Positions 25,533 through 37,600 of a stretch of DNA of 64,000 nucleotides are shown here, in pieces. This DNA is from Onchocerca lupi. Its lineage: Eukaryota > Nematoda > Chromadorea > Rhabditida > Onchocercidae. The position numbers and the translations under genes were made by a program. The notes below the pieces were generated by a model. It searched no databases, was not told the DNA's origin, and saw nothing but the letters and a program-made list of their open reading frames with translations. Where the stretch lies: assembly GCA_028564675.1 (NCBI GenBank), contig JAOVVO010000203.1:51815-115814 (forward strand), read 5' to 3'. Position 1 is the first letter of the stretch. Each line of letters opens with the position of its first letter.

Positions 25533-26345
25533 TGTCAACTATGAATGCATTATCAATTACAATCCGCTGAAATCGCTAAGAAATTTATTTCTGATGTATA
25601 TTATGCAAATTTTTAATGGTCCAGCAATGGATATGGGAAATGATGTCACAAAATATTATGATACGTGAGGAATGAACCTGTTAGCATGCTTTCAATCTTT
25701 GCTAGAGGGCAGAGGTCAAGCGAAACATCCCGGTATTTCAATAGTGGAAAAAATATTGACAACTTTAATTCACTCTGGGAAAGATGAAAATCAGGTTTGT
25801 CTGCTTTTTTTTCCATCGATTTTCGAACAAAATGTCGATGATTTAATTTATCGCAAAATTTTCATTTCGATAATTTCAACACTTTTTACTGTATTTCGAG
25901 AAAGATTAAAAGTTTGATTTTTGAAATATTCATGAAATTTCATAGCTATATTATCCATTCTTATCTTATTCAAGCTCAGCGCATCTAATTTTTAAATATA
26001 TTCAATATTTATGCAAGATAAATTCCGAATTATTATTTATTATTACTGTTATAAATTATTATTGATTATACGAATTGAAATAAACTGCAAATATTTTTCT
26101 CTTACATGAAATATTGCTATGCTAATAAAAAAATAGCTGAGTGAAGCGATAATTGTAATAATTACAGCTAATTATAGCAAAGAATGAAACTTTATTTTAA
26201 TACAACGATATTTTAATTTTAATACAACATATTTTAATACGTTTTAATACAATGCTCGCATTGCTTAGAAGTCTTTTTTGCACAACAATTAGAATTGTTT
26301 GCAAAGAATACGGATTTTAGAACAGATTCTGGAGCTGAAATATGA
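25533..26345 (+). pseudogene. probable pseudogene, two exon remnants
   Basis: Exon-like block 25533-25794 starts after TTTTTCAG and ends at a good donor (CAG|GTTTGT). Its single frame reads as an ordinary globular, helical protein on both sides of one in-frame TGA at 25666-25668: NPLKSLRNLFLMYIMQIF before, and MNLLACFQSLLEGRGQAKH then IVEKILTTLIHSGKDENQ after. A second block, 26269-26345, after TTGCTTAG, reads VFFAQQLELFAKNTDFRTD and also ends at TGA. The phases of the two blocks do not match. Stops plus a phase break suggest decay. A single-copy gene with assembly errors, or use of the GTGAGG donor just before the TGA, are alternatives. The parent family is not recognised. Confidence 0.4.
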
Positions 26346-27443
26346 TTCAAGGATCAATGAAACATTTTCCTTAGCATCATTATTTTGTTAAATTTTCGTT
26401 TCTCAAATCTCATCAAAATAGCCGATTGATTTTATTTTTTCCCGAAAAAACAATTCCTCAGAATCTCAACAAATAATGGTAACTGTTAATTCTAATCCTT
26501 AAAAACACCTTCAGAATTCAATATTTTGATAAAAAAGAAGTAAATCGTCATTTTCCAAATCAATTGATCAAATGAAGTTCGGAAAACAAATAAAATACAA
26601 ATCTTTTTATTATTTCAAAACCAAAAACTACATTAAACTTTAAATTTCATAAATAAATCTAAAATTTCAAATTTAATACTTGAATACTTTTTTAATCTTA
26701 AATTTCGTAATATTATAAATAAAGCTTAAATTTCATAATACATTAAATTACAAATCATGGCATCTGTGTAATGTCTTCTATTGAACAGTTCAGATATCTG
26801 CTCTGAAAATGACATATTTAAAAAAAAAAAAAAAAAAAAAACGAAATTAAATTTGCTATGAAAATTTTCATCGCTTATTAATACAATTTATTCATCTAAG
26901 AATAAATTGGATGAAAGAATTGTTGATTTTCATTATATTTTCAATATTTCTGAGCGACTTTGGTAATGTTGCTGAAATCGCGAGATAAAAAAAAAAAAGA
27001 AAAAAAAATCAGTGATCCCTTTGTTTAAAATTTTACATTGCATATCTCATGTAGTTGATTGTAAAATTAATTTGTCTATCCAGTTAATGAGCTTTAAAAA
27101 AGCTCTCTTTCATCATCAGCTAACCACAGGCATAGTCTCATGTGCACCAAAGGCGCATGCTACCGAGACAACAAAGGATCTTGCTTGTTTCTACAAAACG
27201 ATAACAGGATCCTCCATCCATGAAGAAGATGAGGGTCCTGAGTACAAAAATCATTTCTACCAACTAGCTGCCATCAGCTCGGTCGAGTGGACCAGCTGGT
27301 GGTATACCAATTCTTCTTTACCAAACCTATCTCTCCCACCTTTTTTACATTATAATCTCTTAATGATATTATCGGAATTGTATTGTTAATAAAATTGTTG
27401 TAATAATTGCTGCGTATGTTGATTTATAAATAATCATAATAAA
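26346..27443. other. stretch upstream of the SL1 copy
   Basis: 27110-27330 is clearly richer in G+C than its surroundings. It carries an open plus frame (27012-27386) without splice or family support. It may be a piece of a dispersed repeat. The rest is AT-rich. Confidence 0.35.
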
Positions 27444-27465
27444 GGTTTAATTACCCAAGTTTGAG
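27444..27465 (+). other. exact genomic copy of the SL1 spliced leader
   Basis: All 22 bases of nematode SL1 are present: it starts GGTTTAATTACC and ends CAAGTTTGAG. The following bases are GTTCGTTACC. A nematode SL RNA gene would continue GTAA and carry a Sm site near nucleotide 80. The nearest Sm-like string (AATTTTTGG, 27596-27604) is about 150 nt away. No 5S rRNA gene, the usual neighbour of SL1, is recognised. A retrocopied trans-spliced mRNA is the simplest reading; a divergent or dead SL RNA gene is the alternative. Confidence 0.9.
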
Positions 27466-27505
27466 GTTCGTTACCGAGTGAAAGAAAAACAGAATTGAAA
27501 GAACT

Positions 27506-27864
27506 GTGAGAACGAAAGAACAGAATTCAACTTATTATTTTGTCACTATCAGAAAGAAAAAGCGACAGGTAACAAATTATTGGAAAGAACAATCAAATTT
27601 TTGGACCAAAAAAATTTATTACCTATTTGCAGAATTTCAGATGAAATAGATGACTCAGTGGAAAAATTTTGTTGTAAATTAAAAACGAAAGCAAAACTTC
27701 CAAGAATCGCTCCATTCGTTTCTGCAGTTACATTTGCGCTTCAAAAGTATTGTTCGACGTCATCACGTTTTGAAAAGCTGATGATACTGCAATGCCGAAA
27801 TAATGGAGTAAAAAAAAGCATCGATTGCTTACGGATGATATATCTGACAGATTACTGTGGATAA
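27506..27864 (+). other. open reading frame after the SL1 copy, uncertain coding
   Basis: An open frame of about 119 codons, closed upstream by TGA just before 27506 and downstream by TAA at 27862. It has no ATG near its start. The composition looks protein-like rather than low-complexity (ISDEIDDSVEKFCCKLKTKA, PRIAPFVSAVTFALQKYC, six or more cysteines). It begins about 40 bp after the SL1 copy and ends at a tandem repeat. If the SL1 marks a retrocopied mRNA, this could be its decayed coding part. No family is recognised. Confidence 0.25.
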
Positions 27865-27999
27865 TCTATTCCCAACTTTGATAATCTATTCTTAGCTTTG
27901 ACAATCTATTCTCAACATTGATAATCTATTCCCAACTTTGATAATCTATTCCCAACTTCGACAATCTATTATTAACTTTGATAATCTATTCCCAACTTT
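27860..27999. repeat. 20-bp tandem repeat, seven copies
   Basis: The unit is GATAATCTATTCCCAACTTT. Seven head-to-tail copies occur with a few substitutions (GATAATC/GACAATC, CCCAAC/TTAGC). It starts at the stop codon of the preceding open frame. Confidence 0.9.
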
Positions 28000-30900
28000 C
28001 CTCCTATTTTCTCATTTAGTCTAACTCATTCCCAAGTGTAAATTTCAAACTTCTGCTTGAATTGCAATTTTACTTATGTGTTTCGCTTAGAAAATGCTGC
28101 TCGACGTCATCATTTCTGAAAATTGTCTGGCAATTAACTGTAATAATTATTCCAATGTTAATATTTTTTGCATTATAATTTGATGTTCGATTAATTTTTA
28201 TTGTTACCAACATCGATCATCTAAAAATTCAATCAATTCTTGCCTCAGAATTTTCTATTATTTTTTTACTGTAACAATTACTCTAATGTCAATATTATTT
28301 GCATTATAATTGATAAATTTTGCATGTGAAGAAATATGAGAATTTTTTCGTCAACATTTGTAACAAAAAATAAAAATTTTTATGATATCCACAATGCAAT
28401 TTGTGCATTATTGTGAATTCAGCAAAATTCATCGCTAATTTGAATGTATCGTATTTTCATAGAGTAAAAGTTATTTTTTCATTTTGTTTCATTTAAAAGA
28501 TAGACAAATTGAATTAAATTTGCAATATATTTTCTATACATCTCATAAATTTATTAGGTTTTTATTTGCGTCTTTGCAAATTAGTTAGCAAATTGTAAAA
28601 GCTAAAATGAGCAACGTGTTAAAAATTTTGAAAATTTGAATTACCAATCCATTTCCGTTAACTACTTAAAAAAAACGTGAACATATTTAAAAAAAAAAAA
28701 AGAAGCGAAAGCAAGCTTAAACCCATAAAAGCATGATTTGCTAGTAGTGAGGAATCAATCGGGAATATTTCTTCAAACTCGAAGTGTGATACCATGATGT
28801 GATTTCAACGATAACGCAGGCTTTCCTGGTCATAATAATTCCATCAATTAAGTTATTCCTAATGATATTTTAAAAGCAAATAGGCTTTCATTTTCTTTAT
28901 CGAAATCATAAATCGTATCAATGCATTGAATGAGAAATACAATTATCGATCATTTTTTTTAACAATGACAAAACGGAAATTTCTGGTTTATTATGTTCAC
29001 GAAATTTTTGGCATAATTTTCAGTGACTGACCTAAATTTCAGAAAATATAAGCTGAAGAATATCAACTCCAAGAAAGCATCTGATATGCATTTCTTTTGC
29101 TCATTTTTGTTGAAAAATTATTTCGCTTTATTGCTGTTCACCTAATCAGCTGATCTTATTGATTTGTTATTGAGAATTGAATCCGGATGAATTCTTTAAA
29201 GAAAAATTAAACATGAAAATCTGATCACTGTTAATTTGAATTTTTGCTAGGGAAGAGATTTAATGAATGTTTTGATTGTCATTCTGATATTCCTAGTTGC
29301 AGCAAGTTAGATTGAAATTGGTGTAAACTATGTAATAGATAAAACCAGGGCCATGTTTTAGATTTTCATGGTTATTATGGTATATTTCATGACTTTATCA
29401 CGATGAAACACTTGAAATAACAATTTCAATTTGTGGTTAGACTAAAACAAGGAAAGGAATATTAAATTTTTTTTCAATATTCCTAACATTGATGAATTTA
29501 CTTTCATTCTAACGAAACAATTAACTCGAAGGAAAAAAGATGAAAATTTATCTTGTTTACTGAGTATTTAAAGACTTAATTAAATTTGCATATTTTAGCA
29601 TATTTTAACTATATTATGAATATTAATCGTGTGACACATGCGACTACACTTATAATATAATTTTTTACATGCAGAATCTCTTTCATTCTAAAAAAAAAAC
29701 AATAAAATTCCATGGATGGATGGATTATGATTATCGTTTTTCTTGTTTATACAAATTTTCCTCTAAATTTTCATTTTTTCATATTTTTTTGAAAAAGTTT
29801 TTCATCCTGCAATGAAGTCTACCATCATCTTTGAAATATATTTTCTCATGTATGATTTATTTCAGTTAAGATTATAATTAATTTGAGATGAAATGAATTT
29901 CCCAAATAATTAAATTGTTATTTTCAAGGATTAAAAATACGACTGTCATTAGCGATTATACGATGCCTCTTCATTGTGATACAGTAGTTTCAAGGTTGCA
30001 GTTTCCTGTAGGATTTGAAATTTCAACGATCTAATAATTAAAACTTTAAAGATTGTCTCGGAAAAAGAAAAAAAAACGAAAAAAATCAGGATCAGTCTAA
30101 AATCATTTGTAAAAAATTTGATGTTACCTGTAAAATTTGCAAATAATACTTTTCAACTAGTAATAGAGTTGACATAAATATTTTAAAAAAAAAGTCTTTT
30201 CATCAAAAAGAAAATTCCCTTTCTTTGAAGATTTTTTTCTGTTGAATTTTTAGCAGTTATTTATTTTAAGAAAGATTTTTCATATGCAAAAATTAAAAAT
30301 AAAAGAAAAAAACGAAGTTTTAAAAATGCACTGCCGCTATTATTGTTGTTACTTTTTTTCGGTCAATTAGACATTTTGCAATTCAAATCAACAAATAGCT
30401 AATATATTTTTGATATTTATGTGTTGTTATGAAATATAACAATTTTAAGCAAATTGGTATTGATTAAATTGATAAACAAAAAATAATATCATTTTTTAAA
30501 AAAGATCTAAAAAGAAAACAGCAAAAACTTTTTTCATCTCTTTTTTTTTGGAAATAATTATCTGAAATTTCGGAAAAAAGCAAAGGAAAATTTCTTTTGA
30601 GAGCATATTACAAAATGGAATGATAAAAGTGCAAAAAAAAAAAGGGAAAAGTTGGAAAAGAAAGAGGTCGAAGGCACTAAAATTATTTGCAAGTTAAAGT
30701 TGCGTTCTTTTTTTTTTTCGAAAAAGAAAAAAAAGCAAAACAAGTTCAAATTTTTGTGGATAAGAAAAATTCTGTCATTTTTGTGAAATGCTAGGATCTA
30801 TCGCGTTGATTTATGATACATGGCTCATTTGTTTTTGAATTGTTTCTTCTCCATAAATTAACAGGAATAGAATTTGATAAATTTATTAATATCTGTTGAA

Positions 30901-32519
30901 ATTGATAAGCGAATTGGACGAATTTTATTACCATCTTTTTTCTTCCGTTTAGATTTGCTATATCTTAATAGATCATAAAAATTAAATAATTGTTTAAACA
31001 AATCTTGAGTATTTTTTTTTTTTGCATTTTTTCTTTTTTTTTTTTTTGTGCTATTTATTTACAGAAGAATAATTGAGAAAATTACTTAGAATATTTAGTT
31101 TATGTTGGATTAGAAAATCACTAAATTAAATCCACATAATATTGAAGTAATAACTTGATTCAAACTTATTATTTGAATGTATTTCAATTTTACAGGAAAT
31201 GTTACCCGATTTACGCTAATTATGATTAATTCATCTGTTTTGCTACAATTCTGCTTACAGTTGTAATAGGGTCAGTAATAGGTCAGATAAATTGTTCTGG
31301 TTGGTGATCTATTACAACTATCATTAATTTATCTGACCTATTGCACCTGATAATTAATTGTGCTATTTATTGCAACTTTCTTTTCATTTTCTTTCATTTG
31401 AATCACAATGATAAACGCTTAAAGTTTCCACGTTTTGATCTTTTTTTCTCCCTACTTTTTACGACACATTCTTTCGCAAAATTCAAGTTTTAATATTATA
31501 TGTTTTTTTGAAATTTTTTGTATTTTTTAAATCCATTGATGTGTATATTCATGTTTTTATACTTGTAACTAATATTTCATATTATCTAAAGTTTTTTTGA
31601 TCTGTATAAAATACAATTCCTTTTCATGCTTTATTAGAAAGAATTGAAAAGACAATTCAGAAGTTGAGTAAATTCTGGATATGTTATTGGTACATTTTAG
31701 ATTTAAACATACACTTTCAATAAAAATAGGTCGATCTGATTAGTTTCTTAACATACTTTGAATAAAGATAGTTGTGATTTTTTAATTTAATTTTACTCAT
31801 TTATTATTCATATCGCTAATTTCACATTTGTATAAAAATACTTTAGCTACATCAAATTTGAGAAATGTTAACCATTCATTATTATCCGTAATATTTGATC
31901 GCTTATAATTTCGACCATTTTTAATTACTTGATTATTTATTTTGAATTATGATTAATATTATATGAAATAAATATTTGATATCCGTTAATGAATAAGTTT
32001 GATGATTAAAAGAATATGTTATTTCAATAGCTAATTACATCATCTTTTCAATTTCACTAATAATAATTACAAATTTATATTATCAGATATTATTCGAAAG
32101 AGATGTAAAAGAAAAAAAATCAACTTTATAAAAAAATTTTGCACAATTAATCAAAATTTCTACTTTTTTTTTTTTTTTTTAAATTCACTGATTCTAATAT
32201 TAGTCAGTTGATCCTATCGGGTAAACATGATAAAATGGATGTAAGACTGATATTTTAGTGATAAGGATAAAATTTATGCAGTAATGAAATATAAGCATTT
32301 AGGCACTATATTTCATTTCAATAAATATTATAGTTAAAACTAGATTTGCATAAATTATATGTTGTTTGCAAGAAATGCTCATTTATTATGTGAAATAACT
32401 AAATTTTGGTCAATAATAAGACATAACTTCAGTTAATTAATCATGCAATAAATAAATATGGGAGTTGTAAAATTTTGATTATACCATAATTTCAAACAAT
32501 AAAATTGTGAAATTTCAGG
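28000..32519. other. long AT-rich stretch without a supported gene
   Basis: About 4.5 kb with many homopolymer runs. No open frame or exon pair could be supported on either strand. Apart from the interleaved inverted repeats at 31260-31342, I see nothing definite. Its last part must contain the promoter of the ground-like gene. Confidence 0.45.
31260..31342. repeat. two interleaved inverted repeats
   Basis: GTTGTAATAG (31260-31269) pairs with CTATTACAAC (31309-31318). AATAGGTCAGATAAATT (31277-31293) pairs with AATTTATCTGACCTATT (31326-31342). Both are perfect. The order a-b-a'-b' would form a pseudoknot in RNA, or two alternative hairpins. Confidence 0.85.
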
Positions 32520-34685
32520 ATGTATTTTGAATTCCGGGCAATTGTATTCATTGGAATTATATTTGACGAAGCTTCATCATCACAATTAACTTGTTCACCT
32601 TCATCTTCTTGCCGCCATGTTCGTCCGAAACAAAGACATTCGAAAATGCCTTCTTATCCTATGGCACCAAGTGGACGACGTCCATTTGGAAAGCATTGTC
32701 CACCAGTACCTCCACCAGCAATTTGTCCACCACCTAGATGTCCACCACCATCGCTATGTCCTAAAATGGCTTGTCCACCATCACCACCACGTCCTGAAAA
32801 AGTTTGTCCACCACCAATACCATGCCGAAAACAGTTTTGCCCACCACCGCCACCATGTCCCACAAAAGTTTGTCCACCATCAAAACCGTGTCCTAAACCC
32901 GTCTGTCCAATTATCGCTCCATCACCGTCACCGTATCCCAGAAAACTTCATCCATTACCACCATCTCCTTATCCATCAATAAGTCAACAATCAGGATTAA
33001 GCAGATATGGCAGTTATGATTTCAGAAAAACAAGCAGAGAACGATTTAAAGGAAAAGTAAGCTTTAAGTTACTTAACGAAATTAATTAAGCTCTTCTTGA
33101 AATTTTCATCAAATTCGTTATTTTTAATATTGCTATGCAATGTTTACATTAGGTTTATGAATTCTTTTTTAAAAAAAAAAGTTTTACTTTAACGAAAAAA
33201 AAGTTTTACTTATGCTATTAAAATATTGAAATTTTCTTCTTTTCGCGCTATTCTGATCTAACAATTAAGCGTATCTCAAAGAAAACGAAAAATGTAGAAA
33301 TTTTTTTTTAATTTTAATCTTTTTAATACAGTTTGCATTGGAAGAAAAGAATTCCTTGTAATTCTAATAGTTTTTAGCATATTATAGTTGATATTGGCAA
33401 TTTTTAATCTCAAATAATTAAAATATGCAACCATTCTCAATTTCCATTATAATTTTTATTTAAATATACATATATATGTGAAATTAATAAATATCATTTT
33501 CAATTTTTATGTAAATTTTTGAAATAAGCATTATTTTAATATTGCATATGATCAAAATTTCAATTTTTAGCCATATGCATATGCTGGTGTAGCAAATTTC
33601 CCGAAATACGAGAATTATCATAGTCTCGTCAAACGTTTGGCAAATGCTTCAAATGTTAATCAAATTAAAAAGGTCGAATCTTTTTGTAACGATGAACATT
33701 TAAGGGAAATTATGATAGCAGTAAGTTATTATCTTTCTTGTTATCATCACCTTTTCCTATTTCCTCTACTTTTTCATTACCATCTGAGAAAATCAAATAT
33801 CTTAAAATTATACTTCATTTTGTTAAAGGTAAAAATATATATATTTATGTAAATTATATGAAAAGTCAAAAAAAAAGGCCGTATTTTCAGCAAAATTAAG
33901 ATTGATATTAAATGAAAAAGTATGACATAAATTTGATGCAAAATTTATCACAAATAACTAATTTTTTCTTATAATTAACAAATCTTTATATATCGAAAAA
34001 GCCTTAAAGTTTTTAAAAAAAACTATTCAATATGCATATTTATTATGTTTATGAAAAAAAAAGATATTCATTATGCATATTTATTATTTTTGCAAAATTA
34101 AAAAAGTAATTAGATAAAATTTGTAAAGATAATGATTTACAGACTGAAATTTTTTTCTAAAAAATTGTGAAGGATTTAAAGAAAAAGTGTAAAGATGATG
34201 CTTTATTATATCGTAATTTTTCATGATTATTATTATAATGTATAAAATAGATTTTCTTCTTATAATAACAAAAGGCATAGCTGATTGTAATTGTTATTAC
34301 AAGAAAATAATCCAATTTATCATATTAATGAAAATTGAAAATAAACTTATAAGATTAATGCTCGGAATGATTAGTTTAGATTCATTAATTATCGTATCGT
34401 ATATTTCTTCTGTTTTATTTAATATTATGATAATTTTTCGATACTTTCGAAAGACTAAAATAACAACAATGATAAAAGTCGATTTATGAAAAATTTTTGC
34501 AGAATATGAATGATGATGATCCAGTATTAGCCAGAGAATTAATTCAAAAAGCTACACGAAAAGAATTCAATGAAAATTTCAATATTATTTGTTCGATTGA
34601 TATTTTCGCATATGTTACTTATGCTGATTTATATTGTGAGGTAAACAATGAAATTGTTACTTGCTATGCATTTAAAGCAAAGTAA
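32520..34685 (+). CDS. ground-like domain protein, Cys/Pro-rich N-terminus
   Basis: Three exons, all phase 0: 32520-33056 (179 codons, donor GTAAGC), 33571-33720 (50) and 34503-34685 (60 plus stop); 289 residues. The ATG follows AATTTCAG by one base, as in a trans-spliced start. Residues 1-22 are hydrophobic (AIVFIGIIF), a signal peptide. Residues ~60-140 are low-complexity with about ten CPP motifs (CPPPRCPPPSLCP). Residues ~170-289 form the ground-like domain: SFCNDEHLREIM at the start, FNIICSIDIFAYVTY, then LYCEVNNEIVTCYAF at the end, with the four expected cysteines. Ground-like proteins belong to the nematode Hedgehog-related set and lack the autocatalytic Hint domain. They are secreted, mostly from epidermis-like tissues, and associated with cuticle. 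The family assignment is firm; the tissue role is inferred from the family. Confidence 0.93.
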
Positions 34686-37600
34686 TAATTTAATTATCAC
34701 TAATAACAGTGAAATTTTTTTTGATTAAATTATTACAGTGTTAGAATTCAACAAGAATTTAGTAATATTTTAAGTAAAATTGAGTTTTCATGCATTTATA
34801 ATTTTGCTTAAATTTAAACATTTCTGTAATAAATCTTATCTGTTTTCGGAAGCTTTTTTTTTTTTTTAAGAAACGGTAAAATTTAGAATTATATTTAGAA
34901 ATTGCTAGTTTTTTAAGTTTTCAATTTTCTCTACTTATAATTTTTTTCTTCTACTTATTTCCCATTTAATCTAAAACGATTTTTTTTTAATATTTACTTT
35001 TTTTATTTACTTTCATATTTTCATTTATTCCGAAAATACTCATCATTTGCTATTTTGATAAATTGCTTATTTGCTTTATTCATTTTTATTTGGTGAAGAA
35101 AGTTTTCTGAGAAATAAAACAGGTATTGATTTTTTGCATTTTTTTAGTAAATAAAATTTAAGAAAGTGCATAATGATAAGATAATTTCATCGATGTGCAC
35201 GAAAATCTGTGCAAAAAAAAAGTTAATGAATTGCGAATCCGATTACGCATCATCATCTAAGCATAAATTACGATTGCTAAATCAATCGTCAATGATGGAA
35301 ATAGATGAAGGAAATTTTATCGAACTTAAATGATATTTTTTTTTCGCAAATTTAACTTCGCAAAAAATTCATTTTTAAGTTTTAAAAATTTTATTAATGC
35401 TTAATTTGATAACGATATGAGTTGATTCAAGCTTTAAATATATAGAATATCGAAATGATAAAAATATAAATAAAGCAATTTGGATATAATAAAATAAATG
35501 AAACAATAAAATAATTTGAAATTTAATAAATTTTAAAAAGCATTCATTCAGTTTGTGAAATCGCAATTAAAAATTGTGAATATGATATCTACAAGGAAAT
35601 TGAAAATGAAATCTATAATTAAAAAGATGGTAACTATAATTTTTTTTTCATTTTTGCTGCTGCAATCTTTGCTCGGAATCCAGATTTTAATGTAAAATGA
35701 ATTTTCTATTTTCAAAATACTTGCTTGTATCAAATACAGCTAAATTCATTTCTTATCAAATTTCCAAACGAGTTTCGGTTGTCTCTTTCAGTACGTAGAT
35801 AAAAAGTGCTATTTAAATTATTGAATTATTTTTTGAATTTTTTAAGCTTAGTTTAATTTAATTTTAAGTTATAAATTTAATGATCAAAATACGATGAATA
35901 TTAGATGCAATATTTCAGGTTTTATTTGATAATAAAAAAAAAAAAATCATAAAGGCATTTCAAAAATAAATTATTTCTATAATAACGACCAGTTTTATTT
36001 CTGAAGCAATAAATAATTTTTCATTCAGAAAGTTTTTTCGCTCAAAATCAATGAACGGAAAAAAAACGAACTTTTGCAAAAGAACTCTCGAGAAAAGTTT
36101 CATAGAACCATTTATTTGGCAAATGCAAATTGTCGAATTTAGAGTTTATAGAATGCGAATATTTTTGAAAAAAATTGATCAATAAATATCTATACGAGGA
36201 GGAAAAATAACAAGAATTAAATCTTAATATTAATAAAATTGTAACTTAAAAATTATAGCAATGAATTTGAAATATTAGCAAAGATTTATCAATTTATTAG
36301 AAGATTTATTTAATGCTGATAAAAATTTATTCAAAAATTGTAGCATTACATTTGAAAAAAGAAAAAAACCGGTAAAAAATAATTTCATAGTGCAATAGAA
36401 TTATTCCAAAACTTATTATTCTGCGCGAATACTTGTTGGTTGGAAGATAAATGATATTCGTAAGAAAAAAAAAAAAAGCGATGAATTTTTGCTGAATATT
36501 TCAAAGAATTTAACAAATGAAATACTTCGGAAATATAAAGAAAAAAAAGTTAAAAATTATTTTTTTCAGATAATATTTTGAAAGTAGAATTTATTAATTG
36601 AATTAGTTTCAATAATTTATGCATTTATAAACATTGCATTTTTTAGCTGATTTCTGAGCCTAATGAAATTCCAATTGATTATAGATTATTTATTATTTCA
36701 ACTTATATTTGATGAAGTTTTTTTTGCCTCATATTTACTAATTTCATTTATTCGCTTGCATGCATTTTTCATTTATTCATAATAATAAGATGCTGTAAAT
36801 TAGATTTCTTTCAAAATTATCGATTTCATAAATTTAGCAATAAAATTATATGGGCAATATTAATAAGTTAGAATGCAATCAGTAAAAAATTATGGAAAAT
36901 CTCTAAAAAAATTTTTAATTTTTATAATTACCGATGATTTCTGGTCAATTTTAATTTCAAAATAATTTATATAATTGTCGGATTAATGTAATTTGCAGAT
37001 TATATCATTATATAAGAATGATAGTGCATTCGATGAATGTTGAAGTTTTCTTCATTATCATATCAGTAAACATATCATTTGCTGCAATGATTTATATTTT
37101 GTTGATAAAATTTAAAAGATTAGATTCATTAATTAATGGCGGGCAAACTAATCATATCAATTTTAATGATAGTATTGTAAATTTCTCCTGATAGAAACAA
37201 CCGTTTAATATATTGTCACATTACAGTATTTTGCCGAAATTATCAAATTTATTAAATTTAAAAATCATTAGTTTCGAATTTAGAATTTATAAATGAATAT
37301 AATCTTAATGATAACATATATTCATTCAATGATAACAAAAATGAAAAAATAAAAATGAAAATAATAGTAATACTTTTTTTTATGATGATAAACTATTACT
37401 GTATATCTGTTTTGTTATTTAAATTTTAGCAAATATTTGCCATTGATTGATTCATTTTTTTTTTACTCCCAACATAAATGGTTAACAAATAAGGAACTTT
37501 TGGATGTAAAGAAAATTTTAGAATGAAGTTATTCATTGAATTTTTACTTTTTGAAATATAAAAATAATTTGCAATCCTTTGAAATCTAAAATTAAATCAT

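Noticed and set aside
27012..27389. 125-codon open frame before the SL1 copy
   Set aside because: No start context, partner exon or recognisable motif; kept only as a GC-richer stretch.
27596..27604. Sm-site-like AATTTTTGG downstream of the SL1 copy
   Set aside because: It is about 150 nt from the leader start, too far for an SL RNA, and such strings are common in this AT-rich DNA.
32617..32982. 121-codon frame overlapping the ground-like gene
   Set aside because: A His-rich shadow frame of the CPP repeat; the ground-like frame has splice support and a family match.
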